From Nitrosospira multiformis (GTDB lineage: Bacteria > Pseudomonadota > Gammaproteobacteria > Burkholderiales > Nitrosomonadaceae): a DNA stretch of 64,000 nucleotides. The position numbers were made by a program, and so were the translations under genes. Positions 52,431 through 62,592 of this stretch are shown in pieces; position 1 is the stretch's first letter; each line of letters opens with the position of its first letter. The stretch is from assembly GCF_900110185.1 (NCBI RefSeq), contig NZ_FOCT01000010.1, positions 62,001 to 126,000 on the forward strand, given 5' to 3'. The notes under the pieces were generated by a model. The model searched no databases, was not told where the DNA came from, and saw only the letters and a program-made list of their open reading frames with translations.

Positions 52431-53852
52431 ATGATTGCTAAATTTTTACTGGTGGTGCTGCTTGGATTATCCACGAGCGCGTTTGCGCAGGCGCCAGCAC
52501 GCGAATTGCCGGATTTTACCGGGTTGGTCGAAAGAGAAGGACCCTCGGTCGTAAATATCAGCACTGTTCAGTCAAGCAACTCAACCACGGAACGTGCTTT
52601 TCCGGGAATACCGAACATACCCGAGGATGATCCGTTTTTCGAGTTTTTCCGGAGACACATGCAGCCGCATGGAGGAATGCCACGAGATTTCGAAGCCAGA
52701 TCGGTAGGCTCCGGCTTTATTATCAGTTCGGATGGCTATATTCTGACAAATACCCATCTGGTGGATGGAGCCGATGAAATCAATGTGAAGCTTACAGACA
52801 AGCGGGAGTTCCGGGCAAAGCTCATCGGCGCGGATCGCAAGACGGACATCGCTCTCCTCAAGATCGATGCTACCGGACTGCCGAAAGTCACCCAGGGTGA
52901 TCCCAATAACATGAAGGTGGGAGAATGGGTGGTAGCGATCGGATCACCATTCGGCTTTGAAAACAGCGTCACTGCCGGGATTGTCAGCGCCAAAGGACGC
53001 TCTCTGGCACAGGAGAATTTCGTGCCCTTCATCCAGACGGATGTCGCGATCAACCCCGGGAATTCCGGCGGACCGCTATTCAATATGAACGGTGAGGTGG
53101 TCGGTGTCAATTCCCAGATCTACAGCCGCACTGGCGGATTCATGGGTTTGTCATTCGCCATTCCCATCGATGTTGCCCGGGACATATCGAATCAGCTGAT
53201 TGCGAGCGGCAAGGTAAGCCGAGGCAGAATCGGCGTGCTGATTCAGGAAATCACAAAGGAACTGGCGGAATCGTTCGGTTTACCCAAGCCAGCCGGCGCG
53301 CTGGTAGCTTCTGTCCAGAAAGGCGGCCCGGCAGACAAGGCAGGTATTCAAGCACGGGATGTCATTCTCAAGTTCGACGGCAAGACCGTGAATTCCTCGG
53401 GCGATCTGCCACGCATAGTTGGCTCGACCAAGCCAGGCACGAAAGTGCAGATGCAGGTGTGGCGAAATGGGTCGACCAAGGAGTTCACGATTACAGTGGA
53501 TGAGCTTCCGGAGGATGAAAAACCAGCAGCGCGTTCTGGAAAGCGGGGCAAGATGCCGGATACAGCGAATCGCATCGGTTTGAGCCTGATCGAGTTGACT
53601 CCGGATCAGAAGAAGGAACTGGAAACTGAAAGCGGACTTCTGGTCGAGGATATGGTGCCCGGTATCGCAAGCCGCGCGGGAGTCAGACCGGGCGATGTCA
53701 TTCTGAGCATCAATAATCAGGATGTCAAAACGGTTGATCAATTCAACCAGTTACTCAACAAGGTCGAGAAAGGACGCAATATCGCCCTGCTGGTCAAGCG
53801 CGGTGATACAGCCACCTTCATCACCATGAAGATGAATGGTGAACACAGATAA
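52431..53852 (+). CDS. mucD: Do-family periplasmic serine protease MucD/DegP
   Basis: 473 residues. The signal peptide runs to about residue 20 (AFAQ). The trypsin-like domain has the triad H109 (TNTHLVDG), D139 (KTDIALLKID) and S212 (NPGNSGGPL). Two PDZ domains follow (from about residues 275 and 380; RIGVLIQEITKELAESFGLP and IGLSLIELTPDQKKELETES). It degrades or refolds misfolded envelope proteins. The 122 bases before it may hold its own promoter. The gene order makes it a sigma-E regulon member. Confidence 0.94.
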   Translation: MIAKFLLVVLLGLSTSAFAQAPARELPDFTGLVEREGPSVVNISTVQSSNSTTERAFPGIPNIPEDDPFFEFFRRHMQPHGGMPRDFEARSVGSGFIISSDGYILTNTHLVDGADEINVKLTDKREFRAKLIGADRKTDIALLKIDATGLPKVTQGDPNNMKVGEWVVAIGSPFGFENSVTAGIVSAKGRSLAQENFVPFIQTDVAINPGNSGGPLFNMNGEVVGVNSQIYSRTGGFMGLSFAIPIDVARDISNQLIASGKVSRGRIGVLIQEITKELAESFGLPKPAGALVASVQKGGPADKAGIQARDVILKFDGKTVNSSGDLPRIVGSTKPGTKVQMQVWRNGSTKEFTITVDELPEDEKPAARSGKRGKMPDTANRIGLSLIELTPDQKKELETESGLLVEDMVPGIASRAGVRPGDVILSINNQDVKTVDQFNQLLNKVEKGRNIALLVKRGDTATFITMKMNGEHR

Positions 53853-54122
53853 ATGGCTGCTCCCGATCCTGATCTCCCTGTCTTGTTGACAGTCTATGGC
53901 CGGGAGCACTGCCACCTCTGCCAGGACATGCTCGCGGCCCTGCAGGAATTGAAGGCAAGCTATCCTTTTCAGCTCGAAGTCGTGGATGTGGATAGCGACA
54001 GCGATCTGCAATCGCGCTATGGGCAACGCGTTCCGGTGTTGATGGCCGGGGACAGGGAAATTTGCCACTATCATCTCGACCTGAATGCGTTTGGCCGGAT
54101 ATTTCAACGAATCGAAAAATAG
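53853..54122 (+). CDS. Glutaredoxin-like (DUF836) thiol-disulfide protein
   Basis: 89 residues, starting directly after the mucD stop, so the two are probably co-translated. VLLTVYGREHCHLCQDMLAA has a CxxC site (C20-HL-C23), and RYGQRVPVLMAG carries the cis-proline typical of the thioredoxin fold. No signal peptide, so it is cytoplasmic. This DUF836/GlrX-like family gene often sits between mucD and lepA in betaproteobacteria; its redox partner is unknown. Confidence 0.87.
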   Translation: MAAPDPDLPVLLTVYGREHCHLCQDMLAALQELKASYPFQLEVVDVDSDSDLQSRYGQRVPVLMAGDREICHYHLDLNAFGRIFQRIEK

Positions 54123-54152
54123 CACTCCTGTTCTTTTGTGAAAGCGGTGAGC

Positions 54153-54184
54153 GCCTCCTTCCCCTTATCATCAGGGAAGGAGGC
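54153..54184 (+). terminator. Strong hairpin after the glutaredoxin gene
   Basis: Perfect 11-base arms GCCTCCTTCCC (54153-54163) and GGGAAGGAGGC (54174-54184) enclose a 10-base loop, 30 bases after the stop. No T-run follows, so termination may be partial or the hairpin may protect the mRNA end. Confidence 0.55.
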
Positions 54185-54288
54185 GACTCGGCAGGTGCTT
54201 ATTTCCTCAAAATTCGCTAAAATGTCCGTCTTGAACAAGAATTTGCAGGGACCGGATATACGTGCGACCAGAGGGCCACGCCATGAGA

Positions 54289-54311
54289 GGGCACACCATG
54301 TGCCCTTTTTT
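54289..54311 (+). terminator. Intrinsic terminator or attenuator just upstream of lepA
   Basis: GGGCAC (54289-54294), loop ACCAT, then GTGCCC (54300-54305) and a six-T run to 54311. This looks like a classic Rho-independent terminator lying 64 bases before the lepA ATG, so it either separates mucD-grx from lepA or acts as a leader attenuator. A TAAAAT -10-like site at 54218-54223 lies in front of it. Confidence 0.6.
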
Positions 54312-54374
54312 GATTGCCGGTGAATTCCGGCATCGTCCTGTTATCACCCTCTTCCCTTGCTATCCTGATCCCTG

Positions 54375-56168
54375 ATGCAGCACATCCGCAACTTTTCCAT
54401 CATCGCCCATATCGATCACGGCAAGTCCACGCTCGCAGACCGCATCATCCATTTATGCGGGGGGTTATCCGACCGGGAAATGGAAGAACAGGTGCTGGAC
54501 TCGATGGAACTGGAGCGCGAGCGCGGAATCACCATCAAGGCGCAGACGGCGGCTCTGGAATACAAGTCCCGTGACGGCAGCAGCTATCTCCTGAATCTGA
54601 TCGATACGCCAGGCCACGTCGACTTCTCCTATGAAGTATCGCGCTCCCTCGCAGCCTGCGAGGGAGCCCTTCTGGTAGTTGATGCTTCCCAGGGCGTGGA
54701 AGCCCAAACCGTTGCAAATTGCTACACCGCAATCGAACAGGGTGTGGAAGTCATACCGGTCCTGAACAAGATCGATCTGCCCGCTGCCGAACCGGAACGC
54801 GTCATCAAGGAAATTGAAGATATCATCGGCATAGAAGCACAGGATGCCGTGCGGGCAAGTGCAAAAACCGGTGTCGGTGTGGAGGATATCCTGGAAGCGG
54901 TCATTTCGCGTATTCCCCCGCCGAAAGGGAATCCGGAAGCACCCCTCAAAGCCCTTATCATCGATTCCTGGTTCGACAACTATGTAGGCGTGGTAATGCT
55001 GGTGCGGGTAATGGATGGGGTATTGAAGCCTAAGGACAGAATATTGCTGATGGCCAGTAAAACTACCCACTTGTGTGAACAGGTAGGCGTATTTACGCCC
55101 AAATCCAGAAATCGCGAATCTCTGAGCGCCGGTGAAGTGGGCTTCATTATTTCCGGAATCAAGGAGTTGAAGTCTGCCAAGGTCGGCGATACGGTAACAC
55201 TCGTTGACCGCCCCGCCCCCCAACCGCTGCTCGGCTTCAAGGAGATCAAACCGCAGGTGTTCGCCGGACTCTACCCCGTGGAATCCAACCAGTACGACGC
55301 CCTGCGCGATGCACTGGAGAAGTTGAAACTCAATGATTCTTCATTGCAATACGAGCCGGAAACGTCGCAGGCGCTGGGATTCGGTTTTCGCTGCGGCTTT
55401 CTCGGGCTCCTTCATCTCGACATCGTACAGGAAAGACTGGAGCGGGAATACGACATGAACCTCATCACCACCGCGCCCACGGTGGTGTATCAGGTGGTGC
55501 TGCGCGATGGATCAGTCATTGAAATCGAAAACCCCTCCAGATTGCCTGATCTCTCAAAAATAGAGCAGATTCGGGAGCCGATCATTACAGCAACCATCCT
55601 CGTCCCGCAGGAATATGTCGGATCGGTCATTACGCTTTGCATCAGCAAGCGGGGAATCCAGAAGAATATGCAATATATGGGCAGGCAGGTCATGCTGACC
55701 TATGAAATCCCGCTCAATGAAGTCGTCATGGATTTCTTCGACAGGTTAAAATCGACCAGCCGCGGTTACGCTTCACTTGATTATGAATTCAAGGAGTTCA
55801 GGGCTTCCGATCTCGTCAAGCTGGATATCCTCATCAATGGCGAGCGTGTGGACGCCTTGTCGCTGATTGTGCACCGTGCGAGCAGCCAGTACCGCGGACG
55901 GGAACTCGCGCAGAAGATGCGTGAACTGATTCCCCGGCAGATGTTCGACATCGCTGTTCAAGCCGCCATAGGCTCGCACATTATCGCCAGGGAAAGTATC
56001 AAGGCTTTACGCAAGAATGTGCTGGCCAAATGCTATGGCGGCGATATCACGCGTAAACGCAAGCTTCTGGAAAAACAGAAGGCCGGTAAAAAACGCATGA
56101 AGCAAGTCGGCAATGTCGAAATTCCGCAGGAAGCGTTTCTCGCCATTCTGCAGGTTGGAGAAAAGTAG
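54375..56168 (+). CDS. lepA: Elongation factor 4 (LepA), back-translocase GTPase
   Basis: 597 residues, standard for LepA. It has G1 [17 protein letters not shown] (G3) and NKIDLP (G4), and the LepA-specific C-terminal domain ending in [19 protein letters not shown]. It binds the ribosome and affects translation under stress and initiation. The start [19 protein letters not shown] is the family start. It precedes lepB, the normal lepAB order. Confidence 0.97.
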   Translation: MQHIRNFSIIAHIDHGKSTLADRIIHLCGGLSDREMEEQVLDSMELERERGITIKAQTAALEYKSRDGSSYLLNLIDTPGHVDFSYEVSRSLAACEGALLVVDASQGVEAQTVANCYTAIEQGVEVIPVLNKIDLPAAEPERVIKEIEDIIGIEAQDAVRASAKTGVGVEDILEAVISRIPPPKGNPEAPLKALIIDSWFDNYVGVVMLVRVMDGVLKPKDRILLMASKTTHLCEQVGVFTPKSRNRESLSAGEVGFIISGIKELKSAKVGDTVTLVDRPAPQPLLGFKEIKPQVFAGLYPVESNQYDALRDALEKLKLNDSSLQYEPETSQALGFGFRCGFLGLLHLDIVQERLEREYDMNLITTAPTVVYQVVLRDGSVIEIENPSRLPDLSKIEQIREPIITATILVPQEYVGSVITLCISKRGIQKNMQYMGRQVMLTYEIPLNEVVMDFFDRLKSTSRGYASLDYEFKEFRASDLVKLDILINGERVDALSLIVHRASSQYRGRELAQKMRELIPRQMFDIAVQAAIGSHIIARESIKALRKNVLAKCYGGDITRKRKLLEKQKAGKKRMKQVGNVEIPQEAFLAILQVGEK

Positions 56169-56276
56169 TTCAAACAATACGATGGATCGCCTTCAACAAG
56201 GGGCACATGCTCACCGGGAAAATCCCGTTTCCGGGCGAGCAATGGACTGTTCACCCGAAGGGAATAAGGAACAAGA

Positions 56277-57083
56277 ATGAACTTTCCGCTCATTATGCTG
56301 ATATTGCTGTTAATCACCGGCAGTATCGCCCTGCTTGATCGTACCGTGCTGCAACGACACCGCGCGCCGGGAGACCAGGGGCCATGGTGGGTGGAGTATC
56401 CGAAAAGCTTTTTCCCGGTGATTCTTGTCGTGTTCTGCCTGCGTTCTTTCCTGGTTGAGCCTTTCAAAATCCCCTCGGGCTCGATGATTCCGACTCTGCT
56501 GGTAGGAGACTTCATTCTCGTCAATAAATATACTTACGGTATCCGGTTGCCGGTGGCCAACGTCAAGTTAATGGATATAAACCCCCCTCAGCGTGGGGAG
56601 GTCATGGTTTTCCGCTACCCGGTGGATCCCTCCATGGATTACATCAAGCGTATCGTGGGGGTACCGGGAGATATCATCACCTATCGCGACAAGCAACTGA
56701 GCGTCAACAACGTACCGGTGAGGATGGAGCCGAACGGGGAATATACCTATGTGGAATCAGGCCTGAAATTCGTTTACAGCCGCAGCTACACGGAGTCACT
56801 CGGAAATCACCGCTATAATGTCCTTATCAATCCCCAGGAGGAGCATAGTATCCAGCTAGGGGGTGTGCTCCCCTTCCCTCATCATGAAAATTGCAGCTAT
56901 AACGATCGTGGATTTACCTGCAAGGTTCCTCCCGGCAACTACTTTGCAATGGGAGACAACCGGGACAGCAGCAGTGACAGTCGTTATTGGGGATTCGTAC
57001 CTGACCAGAACATTGTCGGCAAGGCTTTCATGATCTGGTGGAATTTCAGCGACCTGAAACGCATCGGATTATCGATCAAGTAA
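56277..57083 (+). CDS. lepB: Signal peptidase I
   Basis: 268 residues. Hydrophobic N-terminal segments anchor it in the inner membrane. The catalytic nucleophile S69 lies in EPFKIPSGSMIPTL and the general base K124 in YIKRIVGVPGD, with the conserved GDNRDSSSDSRYWG box near the C-terminus. It removes signal peptides from exported proteins. It follows lepA by 108 bases. Confidence 0.97.
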   Translation: MNFPLIMLILLLITGSIALLDRTVLQRHRAPGDQGPWWVEYPKSFFPVILVVFCLRSFLVEPFKIPSGSMIPTLLVGDFILVNKYTYGIRLPVANVKLMDINPPQRGEVMVFRYPVDPSMDYIKRIVGVPGDIITYRDKQLSVNNVPVRMEPNGEYTYVESGLKFVYSRSYTESLGNHRYNVLINPQEEHSIQLGGVLPFPHHENCSYNDRGFTCKVPPGNYFAMGDNRDSSSDSRYWGFVPDQNIVGKAFMIWWNFSDLKRIGLSIK

Positions 57084-57155
57084 TTCGGGCGGCAATCAGG
57101 ACCTTGAGCATGTGGCGGATCAGCTCGCCACAATTGGTCAGAGGGGCGCGCAAAA

Positions 57156-57848
57156 TTGGGGACAGCTTACCGGAATACGGAGAGTGCAGCACTGTGTCGG
57201 AAACTCGGTCATACCTTCCATCGGCCCGAACTGCTGCGGCAAGCGCTGACGCACCGCAGCCACAGCATACCTCACAACGAACGGCTTGAATTTCTGGGTG
57301 ACGCCGTCCTCAACTGCGCCGTCGCCGGATTGATATTCCATCATTTTCCTGATCTCAGCGAAGGTAGTTTGTCCCGAATACGGGCGAACCTCGTAAACCA
57401 GAAGATGCTGGCCGAACTGGCGCAAACGCTTGAGCTGGGAAAGCTTATCCGATTTGGCGAAGGTGAGCTCAAAAGTGGAGGAGACAAGCGGCCTTCGATT
57501 CTTGCGGATGCGCTGGAAGCTGTGATTGGCGCCATATATCTCGACGCGGGTTTTGAGCAGGCCGAGAAGACAGTTGAAAATCTTTTCATTCCCTCCCTGG
57601 GGGAGCTGAACACCCATGCCTTCGGCAAGGATCCCAAAACCCTTTTGCAGGAATATCTCCAGAGCCGTAAGCTGGCGCTGCCCCGGTATGCTGTCGTTGC
57701 TACCCGAGGCGAAGCTCACCAGCAGCAGTTTCAGGTGGAATGCGTGATTTCCCGGCCTGAAATCCGCACCCTGGGCGAAGGCACGAGCCGTCGCAGTGCG
57801 GAACAGCACGCGGCCCGGCAAGCTTATGAGCAACTCCAGTCGCATTAG
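57156..57848 (+). CDS. rnc: Ribonuclease III
   Basis: 230 residues, starting at a TTG at 57156 with GAGGGG upstream; no in-frame ATG gives a complete domain. The signature [12 protein letters not shown] and metal-site acids in [15 protein letters not shown] are intact, and the C-terminal double-stranded RNA-binding domain (about residues 153-228) contains [10 protein letters not shown] and [14 protein letters not shown]. It cleaves double-stranded RNA in rRNA and mRNA processing. Gene order lepB-rnc-era is typical, although the DUF4845 gene often found between lepB and rnc is absent here. Confidence 0.95.
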   Translation: MGTAYRNTESAALCRKLGHTFHRPELLRQALTHRSHSIPHNERLEFLGDAVLNCAVAGLIFHHFPDLSEGSLSRIRANLVNQKMLAELAQTLELGKLIRFGEGELKSGGDKRPSILADALEAVIGAIYLDAGFEQAEKTVENLFIPSLGELNTHAFGKDPKTLLQEYLQSRKLALPRYAVVATRGEAHQQQFQVECVISRPEIRTLGEGTSRRSAEQHAARQAYEQLQSH

Positions 57849-57962
57849 AACTGCCTTTCGTGCTTTCCTGGACTGTGAAGCGCTTCCTGTCAGAGCCAAA
57901 ATATTCCAACAGCAAGGCTGCGAGGGATTTACCCGGATGTATATGACGCAAAACCTTTTCTG

Positions 57963-58871
57963 ATGAACACTGAAGCTTCCCTTGCAGACCCTGTTTATCG
58001 CAGCGGGTATATTGCCATTGTTGGCCGTCCCAACGTAGGAAAATCCACCCTGTTGAACAGGTTGGTCGGCCAAAAGATCAGTATTACATCAAAAAAATCC
58101 CAGACGACACGGCATCGCATACACGGGATTCTCACTGATGCATGCTCCCAGTTTGTTTTTGTCGACACCCCGGGCTTCCAGACGCGGCATACAAGCCGTT
58201 TGAACAGTGGAATGAACCGTCTGGTTACCCAGACGCTGCGGGATGTGGATGTCGTGATACTGGTGATTGAAGCGATGCGCTTTGACGATCGCGACAAACT
58301 GGTGGTGAAACTCCTGCCAAAGAACAAGCCTGTGGTTCTTGCCCTCAACAAGATAGACCGCCTGCCGGATAAGTCCCAACTGCTTCCCTTCCTCAAAAAA
58401 ATGTCAAAGGAATTTGATTTCGCAGCCATGGTGCCGATAAGTGCCGAGAATGGAGGGCAGTTGTTCGAATTGATAGCTGCGATACGACCGCACCTGCCGC
58501 AAAATCCACCACTATTCCTGGAAGATGAAGTAACCGACCGGGATGAACGCTTCATAGCCGCGGAACTGGTTCGCGAAAAATTATTCCGGCTGTTGGGAGA
58601 AGAGATTCCTTATTCCACCAGCGTCATCATTGACCAGTTTGTGATGGAAGATGAGCTGCGCAGGATTCACGCTTCCATTGTCGTGGACAAATCCAGCCAG
58701 AAAGCGATTGTCATCGGCAAGGACGGAGAAAAATTGAAGCTGATCGCTACCCAGGCGCGCAAGGACATGGAAGAAAGCTTCGGCGGCAAGGTTTATCTCA
58801 AGGTCTGGGTAAAGGTCAAAAGCGGCTGGGCCGAAGATGCACGGATGCTGAAGACGCTCGGGTATGAGTAA
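57963..58871 (+). CDS. era: GTPase Era
   Basis: 302 residues. GRPNVGKST (G1), DTPGF (G3) and NKIDRL (G4) define the GTPase, with the C-terminal KH RNA-binding domain ([20 protein letters not shown]). It helps 16S rRNA maturation and 30S assembly. It lies 114 bases after rnc. In that gap is a short unassigned stretch with no gene. Confidence 0.97.
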   Translation: MNTEASLADPVYRSGYIAIVGRPNVGKSTLLNRLVGQKISITSKKSQTTRHRIHGILTDACSQFVFVDTPGFQTRHTSRLNSGMNRLVTQTLRDVDVVILVIEAMRFDDRDKLVVKLLPKNKPVVLALNKIDRLPDKSQLLPFLKKMSKEFDFAAMVPISAENGGQLFELIAAIRPHLPQNPPLFLEDEVTDRDERFIAAELVREKLFRLLGEEIPYSTSVIIDQFVMEDELRRIHASIVVDKSSQKAIVIGKDGEKLKLIATQARKDMEESFGGKVYLKVWVKVKSGWAEDARMLKTLGYE

Positions 58872-58984
58872 CCCGTCAGTGCGCCATAAGTTTCACACTT
58901 ATTCTCTCCGCTTCAAAACCACGAGTACAAACCCCGGGTGGATGTTCACACGAGCAAAGGTAGCTGACGAGAGCTCGCTAAAAC

Positions 58985-59713
58985 ATGAGCGTAGATAAAC
59001 AGCGTCAGGAAGCACAACCCGCTTTTGTGTTGCATAGCTATCCTTATCTTGAAACCAGTCTTATCGTGGAAGTTTTCACGCAAAATTCTGGACGCATTGC
59101 CGTGGTTGCGAAAGGCGCCAAGCGTCCGACATCTGCATTACGGGGATTGCTGCGCGCATTCCAGCCTCTCCTGCTGAGCTGGGGGGGAAAGTCCGAATTA
59201 CGCACTTTGCATAAAGCGGAATGGCAGGGTGGACAATTACCCTTACAGGGAACTGCCCTGATCTGCGGATTTTATCTCAATGAACTCTTGATACGGCTAT
59301 TGCACCGCAATGATCCGCACGAACGGTTATTTGCCTGCTATCAGGAGGCCTTGTCCGATCTGAGTACGGCAAGCGATTACATTCCCATACTGCGCCGCTT
59401 CGAGCAGCGTCTCCTGCAGGAGATAGGTTATGCTCTGACGCTCGATCGCGATGTTTCATCGGGAAAACCGATTAAACCAAACCAGACGTACTGCTACGAA
59501 ATCGAACGGGGTCCCGTTGCGTCGAGCAACGGCAGCTGTCCTTTTAATCTTCAGTTAAGTGGAAAAACACTGCTGGATATGAGTCAGGGAGACTATTCAG
59601 CGCCGTTGACCCGTCTGCAGAGCAGGATCCTGATGCGCCACCTGCTCAGCCACTATCTGGGAGATAAGCCATTGCATACACGCCAGTTACTGAAAGAGTT
59701 TCAGCAATTGTAA
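58985..59713 (+). CDS. recO: DNA repair protein RecO
   Basis: 242 residues. FVLHSYPYLETSLIVEVFTQ, AVVAKGAKRPTSALRGLLRA and FQPLLLSWGGKSELRTLHKA are the OB-fold start of RecO, followed by the helical domain (LRRFEQRLLQEIGYALTLDR). RecO works with RecR and RecF to load RecA at gapped DNA. The zinc-finger cysteines found in some RecO proteins are not obvious here. The order era-recO-pdxJ, here interrupted by two other genes, fits proteobacteria. Confidence 0.93.
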   Translation: MSVDKQRQEAQPAFVLHSYPYLETSLIVEVFTQNSGRIAVVAKGAKRPTSALRGLLRAFQPLLLSWGGKSELRTLHKAEWQGGQLPLQGTALICGFYLNELLIRLLHRNDPHERLFACYQEALSDLSTASDYIPILRRFEQRLLQEIGYALTLDRDVSSGKPIKPNQTYCYEIERGPVASSNGSCPFNLQLSGKTLLDMSQGDYSAPLTRLQSRILMRHLLSHYLGDKPLHTRQLLKEFQQL

Positions 59714-59871
59714 CGCTCGTCCCTGCGGAGTAAGACGCGGGTCAGCAAGCGTCATGAGGGTAAACCATCCTTAGGGAAGAGTGCGGCGCTGTGTTCAGCG
59801 TAGAATCCCCAGACTTTATTTAGATCGCCTTGCTTCCGGATATCCCAACCAAGCCTTTGAAGAGAGAGAAA

Positions 59872-60732
59872 ATGAAACCGAATATCGAAGCTTTTTTTGA
59901 TGGCGCGACCTGGACAGTAAGCTACGTGGTTTTCGATGAGCCGAATGGATATTGTGCAATCATCGATCCAGTACTGGACTACGATCCCAAATCAGGCAGA
60001 ACGCGCACTGCCTCCGCCAATAAACTGATCGCCTTTATCGAGGAAAAGAATCTGACGACAGAATGGATTCTGGAGACCCATGCGCACGCCGACCATCTCA
60101 CAGCGGCGCACTTTCTTAAGGGGAGATTGGGGGGCAAGACGGCGATCGGGAAGGAGATTCCAATCGTGCAGGAAACCTTCAGGAAAATATTCAATTTTGA
60201 AACAGACTTCACGCCGGACGGCAAACAGTTTGACCACTTATTTGCCGATAACGAGGTTTTCAGCGTGGGGAAACTGAACGTGAAAGCGCTCTCGACACCG
60301 GGCCATACGCCGGCGGACTTGTCCTATCAGGTAGAGGAAGCGATCTTTGTCGGCGATACCCTGTTCATGCCGGACATCGGCACGGCACGCGCCGATTTTC
60401 CGGGAGGAAATGCACGCAGACTATTCCGGTCAATAAGGAAAATACTGGATTATCCCGCGAATACCCGGCTGTTCATGTGCCATGATTATCCCCCGCAAGG
60501 CCGGACCCCTCGGTGGGAAACGAGTGTGGGAGAGCAGCGTGCAAATAATGTCCACGTGCGCGACGGCATTGACGAAGACCAGTTCGTCGCAATGCGCGAA
60601 GCGCGGGATCGGACACTCGAAATGCCCACGCTGTTGCTGCCGTCGATCCAGGTGAATGTGCGCGCGGGCCTCATGCCGTCACCCGAGAACAACGGTATTT
60701 CGTATCTCAAAATACCGTTGAACGTCATCTGA
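59872..60732 (+). CDS. Metallo-beta-lactamase-fold hydrolase, persulfide dioxygenase (ETHE1/Blh)-like
   Basis: 286 residues from the ATG at 59872 with GAGAGAG upstream; the in-frame start at 59830 adds a non-conserved leader. It carries the metal-site motif THAHADH, then TPGHTPADLSYQVEEAIFVGD and MCHDYPPQGR, matching ETHE1/Blh enzymes that oxidise glutathione persulfide during sulfide detoxification. Substrate is inferred by family. It inserts between recO and pdxJ. Confidence 0.86.
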   Translation: MKPNIEAFFDGATWTVSYVVFDEPNGYCAIIDPVLDYDPKSGRTRTASANKLIAFIEEKNLTTEWILETHAHADHLTAAHFLKGRLGGKTAIGKEIPIVQETFRKIFNFETDFTPDGKQFDHLFADNEVFSVGKLNVKALSTPGHTPADLSYQVEEAIFVGDTLFMPDIGTARADFPGGNARRLFRSIRKILDYPANTRLFMCHDYPPQGRTPRWETSVGEQRANNVHVRDGIDEDQFVAMREARDRTLEMPTLLLPSIQVNVRAGLMPSPENNGISYLKIPLNVI

Positions 60733-60829
60733 GCCATTACACACCTGTCAGAGGCGGGCAAATAGCAGCAGCCGATTCAGGAGCTAGGACCTGCTAACCC
60801 CTTTCTGGCATGATCGACCCCTATAATGT

Positions 60830-61204
60830 TCATGTAAACAAGAGGTAAACCGCCAGCAGAAATCCTATGGTAGCAACCGATAAAGACAAGAACGATGAGA
60901 GCCAGGGTAAGGACAGTTTGGGCAGATCCTCAAGCGGCAATGAGCTTACATAATGTCTGTGATTGAGCAAGGCGCCGAGTATGGTCGCACTGCCTGAGAG
61001 CACAAGAATAATGCCGAACACACCGGAGATTCCATGAGCGCTGGCAGCACTTCCATTTTTGGAAATTTCCCCGGAAGCCACAAGAAGATTCAGAAACAGC
61101 CCGAAGCGGGCGACGACGAAACCAAGCGCGATGATCGTCAGCCCCGTGCGCACCCACGCCAGAAGCGTCCGCTCCGCCGCGAAGAAAACGCGCGGGTCCG
61201 ACAT
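60830..61204 (-). CDS. DUF202 (YidH-like) inner-membrane protein
   Basis: 124 residues from the ATG at 61204 with GGAG upstream; a longer frame begins at 61270. SDPRVFFAAERTLLAWVRTG then LTIIALGFVVARFGLFL is the DUF202 signature, with three membrane segments (about residues 19-40, 57-78, 100-122). The function of DUF202 proteins is not known. It is the only minus-strand gene in this block and is divergent from pdxJ. Confidence 0.88.
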   Translation of the reverse strand: MSDPRVFFAAERTLLAWVRTGLTIIALGFVVARFGLFLNLLVASGEISKNGSAASAHGISGVFGIILVLSGSATILGALLNHRHYVSSLPLEDLPKLSLPWLSSFLSLSVATIGFLLAVYLLFT

Positions 61205-61492
61205 TTTCTCCGGATCCCCCTTTCCTCCTTGCAGGTTTTCAGACGCGGAATTTATAGTCGTCCTCTTCAATCAAATACGGACCAGCCAGGAGTAACGACC
61301 CAAAGAGTAACGTCCCCAAGGCAATCAACCTGGAGATCCGCTTTTATATACATACTGTCTTCGCCGCACACACTATTATAATATAGTCATTTTTTGCCCG
61401 ATCTCTCTTGCCTCTTCCAGATGTGCGGGAGAGCAAATATCATTCAGGCAATCGTTGAAAAAAGCCGCATCAGGAAAACCCTCGCCACCATC

Positions 61493-62218
61493 ATGATCAA
61501 ACTCGGCGTTAATATCGATCACGTCGCCACCTTGCGCCAGGCGCGCGGTACAACCTATCCCGATCCGATAGAGGCGGCACTCATTGCCGAATCGGCCGGA
61601 GCAGATGCCATCACCTTGCACTTACGCGAAGACCGGCGCCACATACAGGATAGAGACGTGGAAATCCTGCGCGGCGCGCTCAAGACCCGCATGAATCTGG
61701 AGAGCGCGGTCACGGATGAAATGATCGGATTTGCGCTGCGCATCAAACCCCATGATATCTGCCTCGTGCCGGAGCGGCGCGAAGAATTGACAACCGAGGG
61801 CGGACTCGATGTGGTACGGCATTTCGAGCAAGTGCAACGCGCATGCCGCAGGCTGGCTGAAGCCGGCATCCGGGTTTCACTCTTCGTCGATGCCGAGCCC
61901 GCGCAGATCGATGCATCCGTCGAAGCCGGCGCACCGGTCATCGAGATTCACACCGGACATTATGCCGATGCCCAAACGGCGGACAAGCAGCAAGGCGAGC
62001 TGGAGCGAGTCCGGGCGGCGGTAAGCAAGGGTTTGGGCCAAGGGCTCACAGTCAACGCAGGGCACGGGTTGCATTACCTGAATGTTCAGGCAATTGCAGC
62101 GATCCCGGGCGTGTCGGAGCTCAATATCGGCCACGCGATCGTGGCTCGCGCATTGTTCGTAGGCTTCGAGCAGGCAGTCCGGGAAATGAAAAACCTGATG
62201 CTGGAAGCATGTAAATGA
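61493..62218 (+). CDS. pdxJ: Pyridoxine 5'-phosphate synthase
   Basis: 241 residues from the ATG at 61493; open sequence upstream lacks family similarity. [19 protein letters not shown] is the diagnostic N-terminus, with [19 protein letters not shown] and [11 protein letters not shown] around the active site. PdxJ condenses aminoacetone phosphate with deoxyxylulose phosphate to make vitamin B6. It overlaps acpS by four bases. Confidence 0.97.
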   Translation: MIKLGVNIDHVATLRQARGTTYPDPIEAALIAESAGADAITLHLREDRRHIQDRDVEILRGALKTRMNLESAVTDEMIGFALRIKPHDICLVPERREELTTEGGLDVVRHFEQVQRACRRLAEAGIRVSLFVDAEPAQIDASVEAGAPVIEIHTGHYADAQTADKQQGELERVRAAVSKGLGQGLTVNAGHGLHYLNVQAIAAIPGVSELNIGHAIVARALFVGFEQAVREMKNLMLEACK

Positions 62219-62592
62219 TCTATGGGATCGGAACCGATCTGGTTGAAACCTCGCGTATTGCGCGCCTGCTGGAAAAATACGGAGAGCGTTTCGCCCGGCG
62301 CCTGCTGACAGACGAGGAGTGGCCAGAATATGCAAAAAGCATGCAGCCGGTAATGTTCCTGGCGAAGCGTTTTGCCGCCAAGGAAGCGCTTGCCAAAGCC
62401 TTTGGCACGGGTATCCGTCATCCTGTCAGCTTGAGCCATATCGGAGTAACTCATGATACCTTGGGCAAACCCTATTTCAAATTCCACCCTGAATTGCATA
62501 CCCTAGCCCAAAACGAAGGCATCACCCGTCACCATCTCTCCATCAGTGACGAATTGAACCTCGCTTGCGCTTTTGTCATATTGGAAAAATAA
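62215..62592 (+). CDS. acpS: Holo-[acyl-carrier-protein] synthase
   Basis: 125 residues. [20 protein letters not shown] carries the catalytic Asp, and [20 protein letters not shown] is the second signature. It moves phosphopantetheine from CoA to acyl carrier protein for fatty-acid synthesis. ATGA overlap with pdxJ and immediate adjacency to nagZ suggest one operon. Confidence 0.96.
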   Translation: MIYGIGTDLVETSRIARLLEKYGERFARRLLTDEEWPEYAKSMQPVMFLAKRFAAKEALAKAFGTGIRHPVSLSHIGVTHDTLGKPYFKFHPELHTLAQNEGITRHHLSISDELNLACAFVILEK

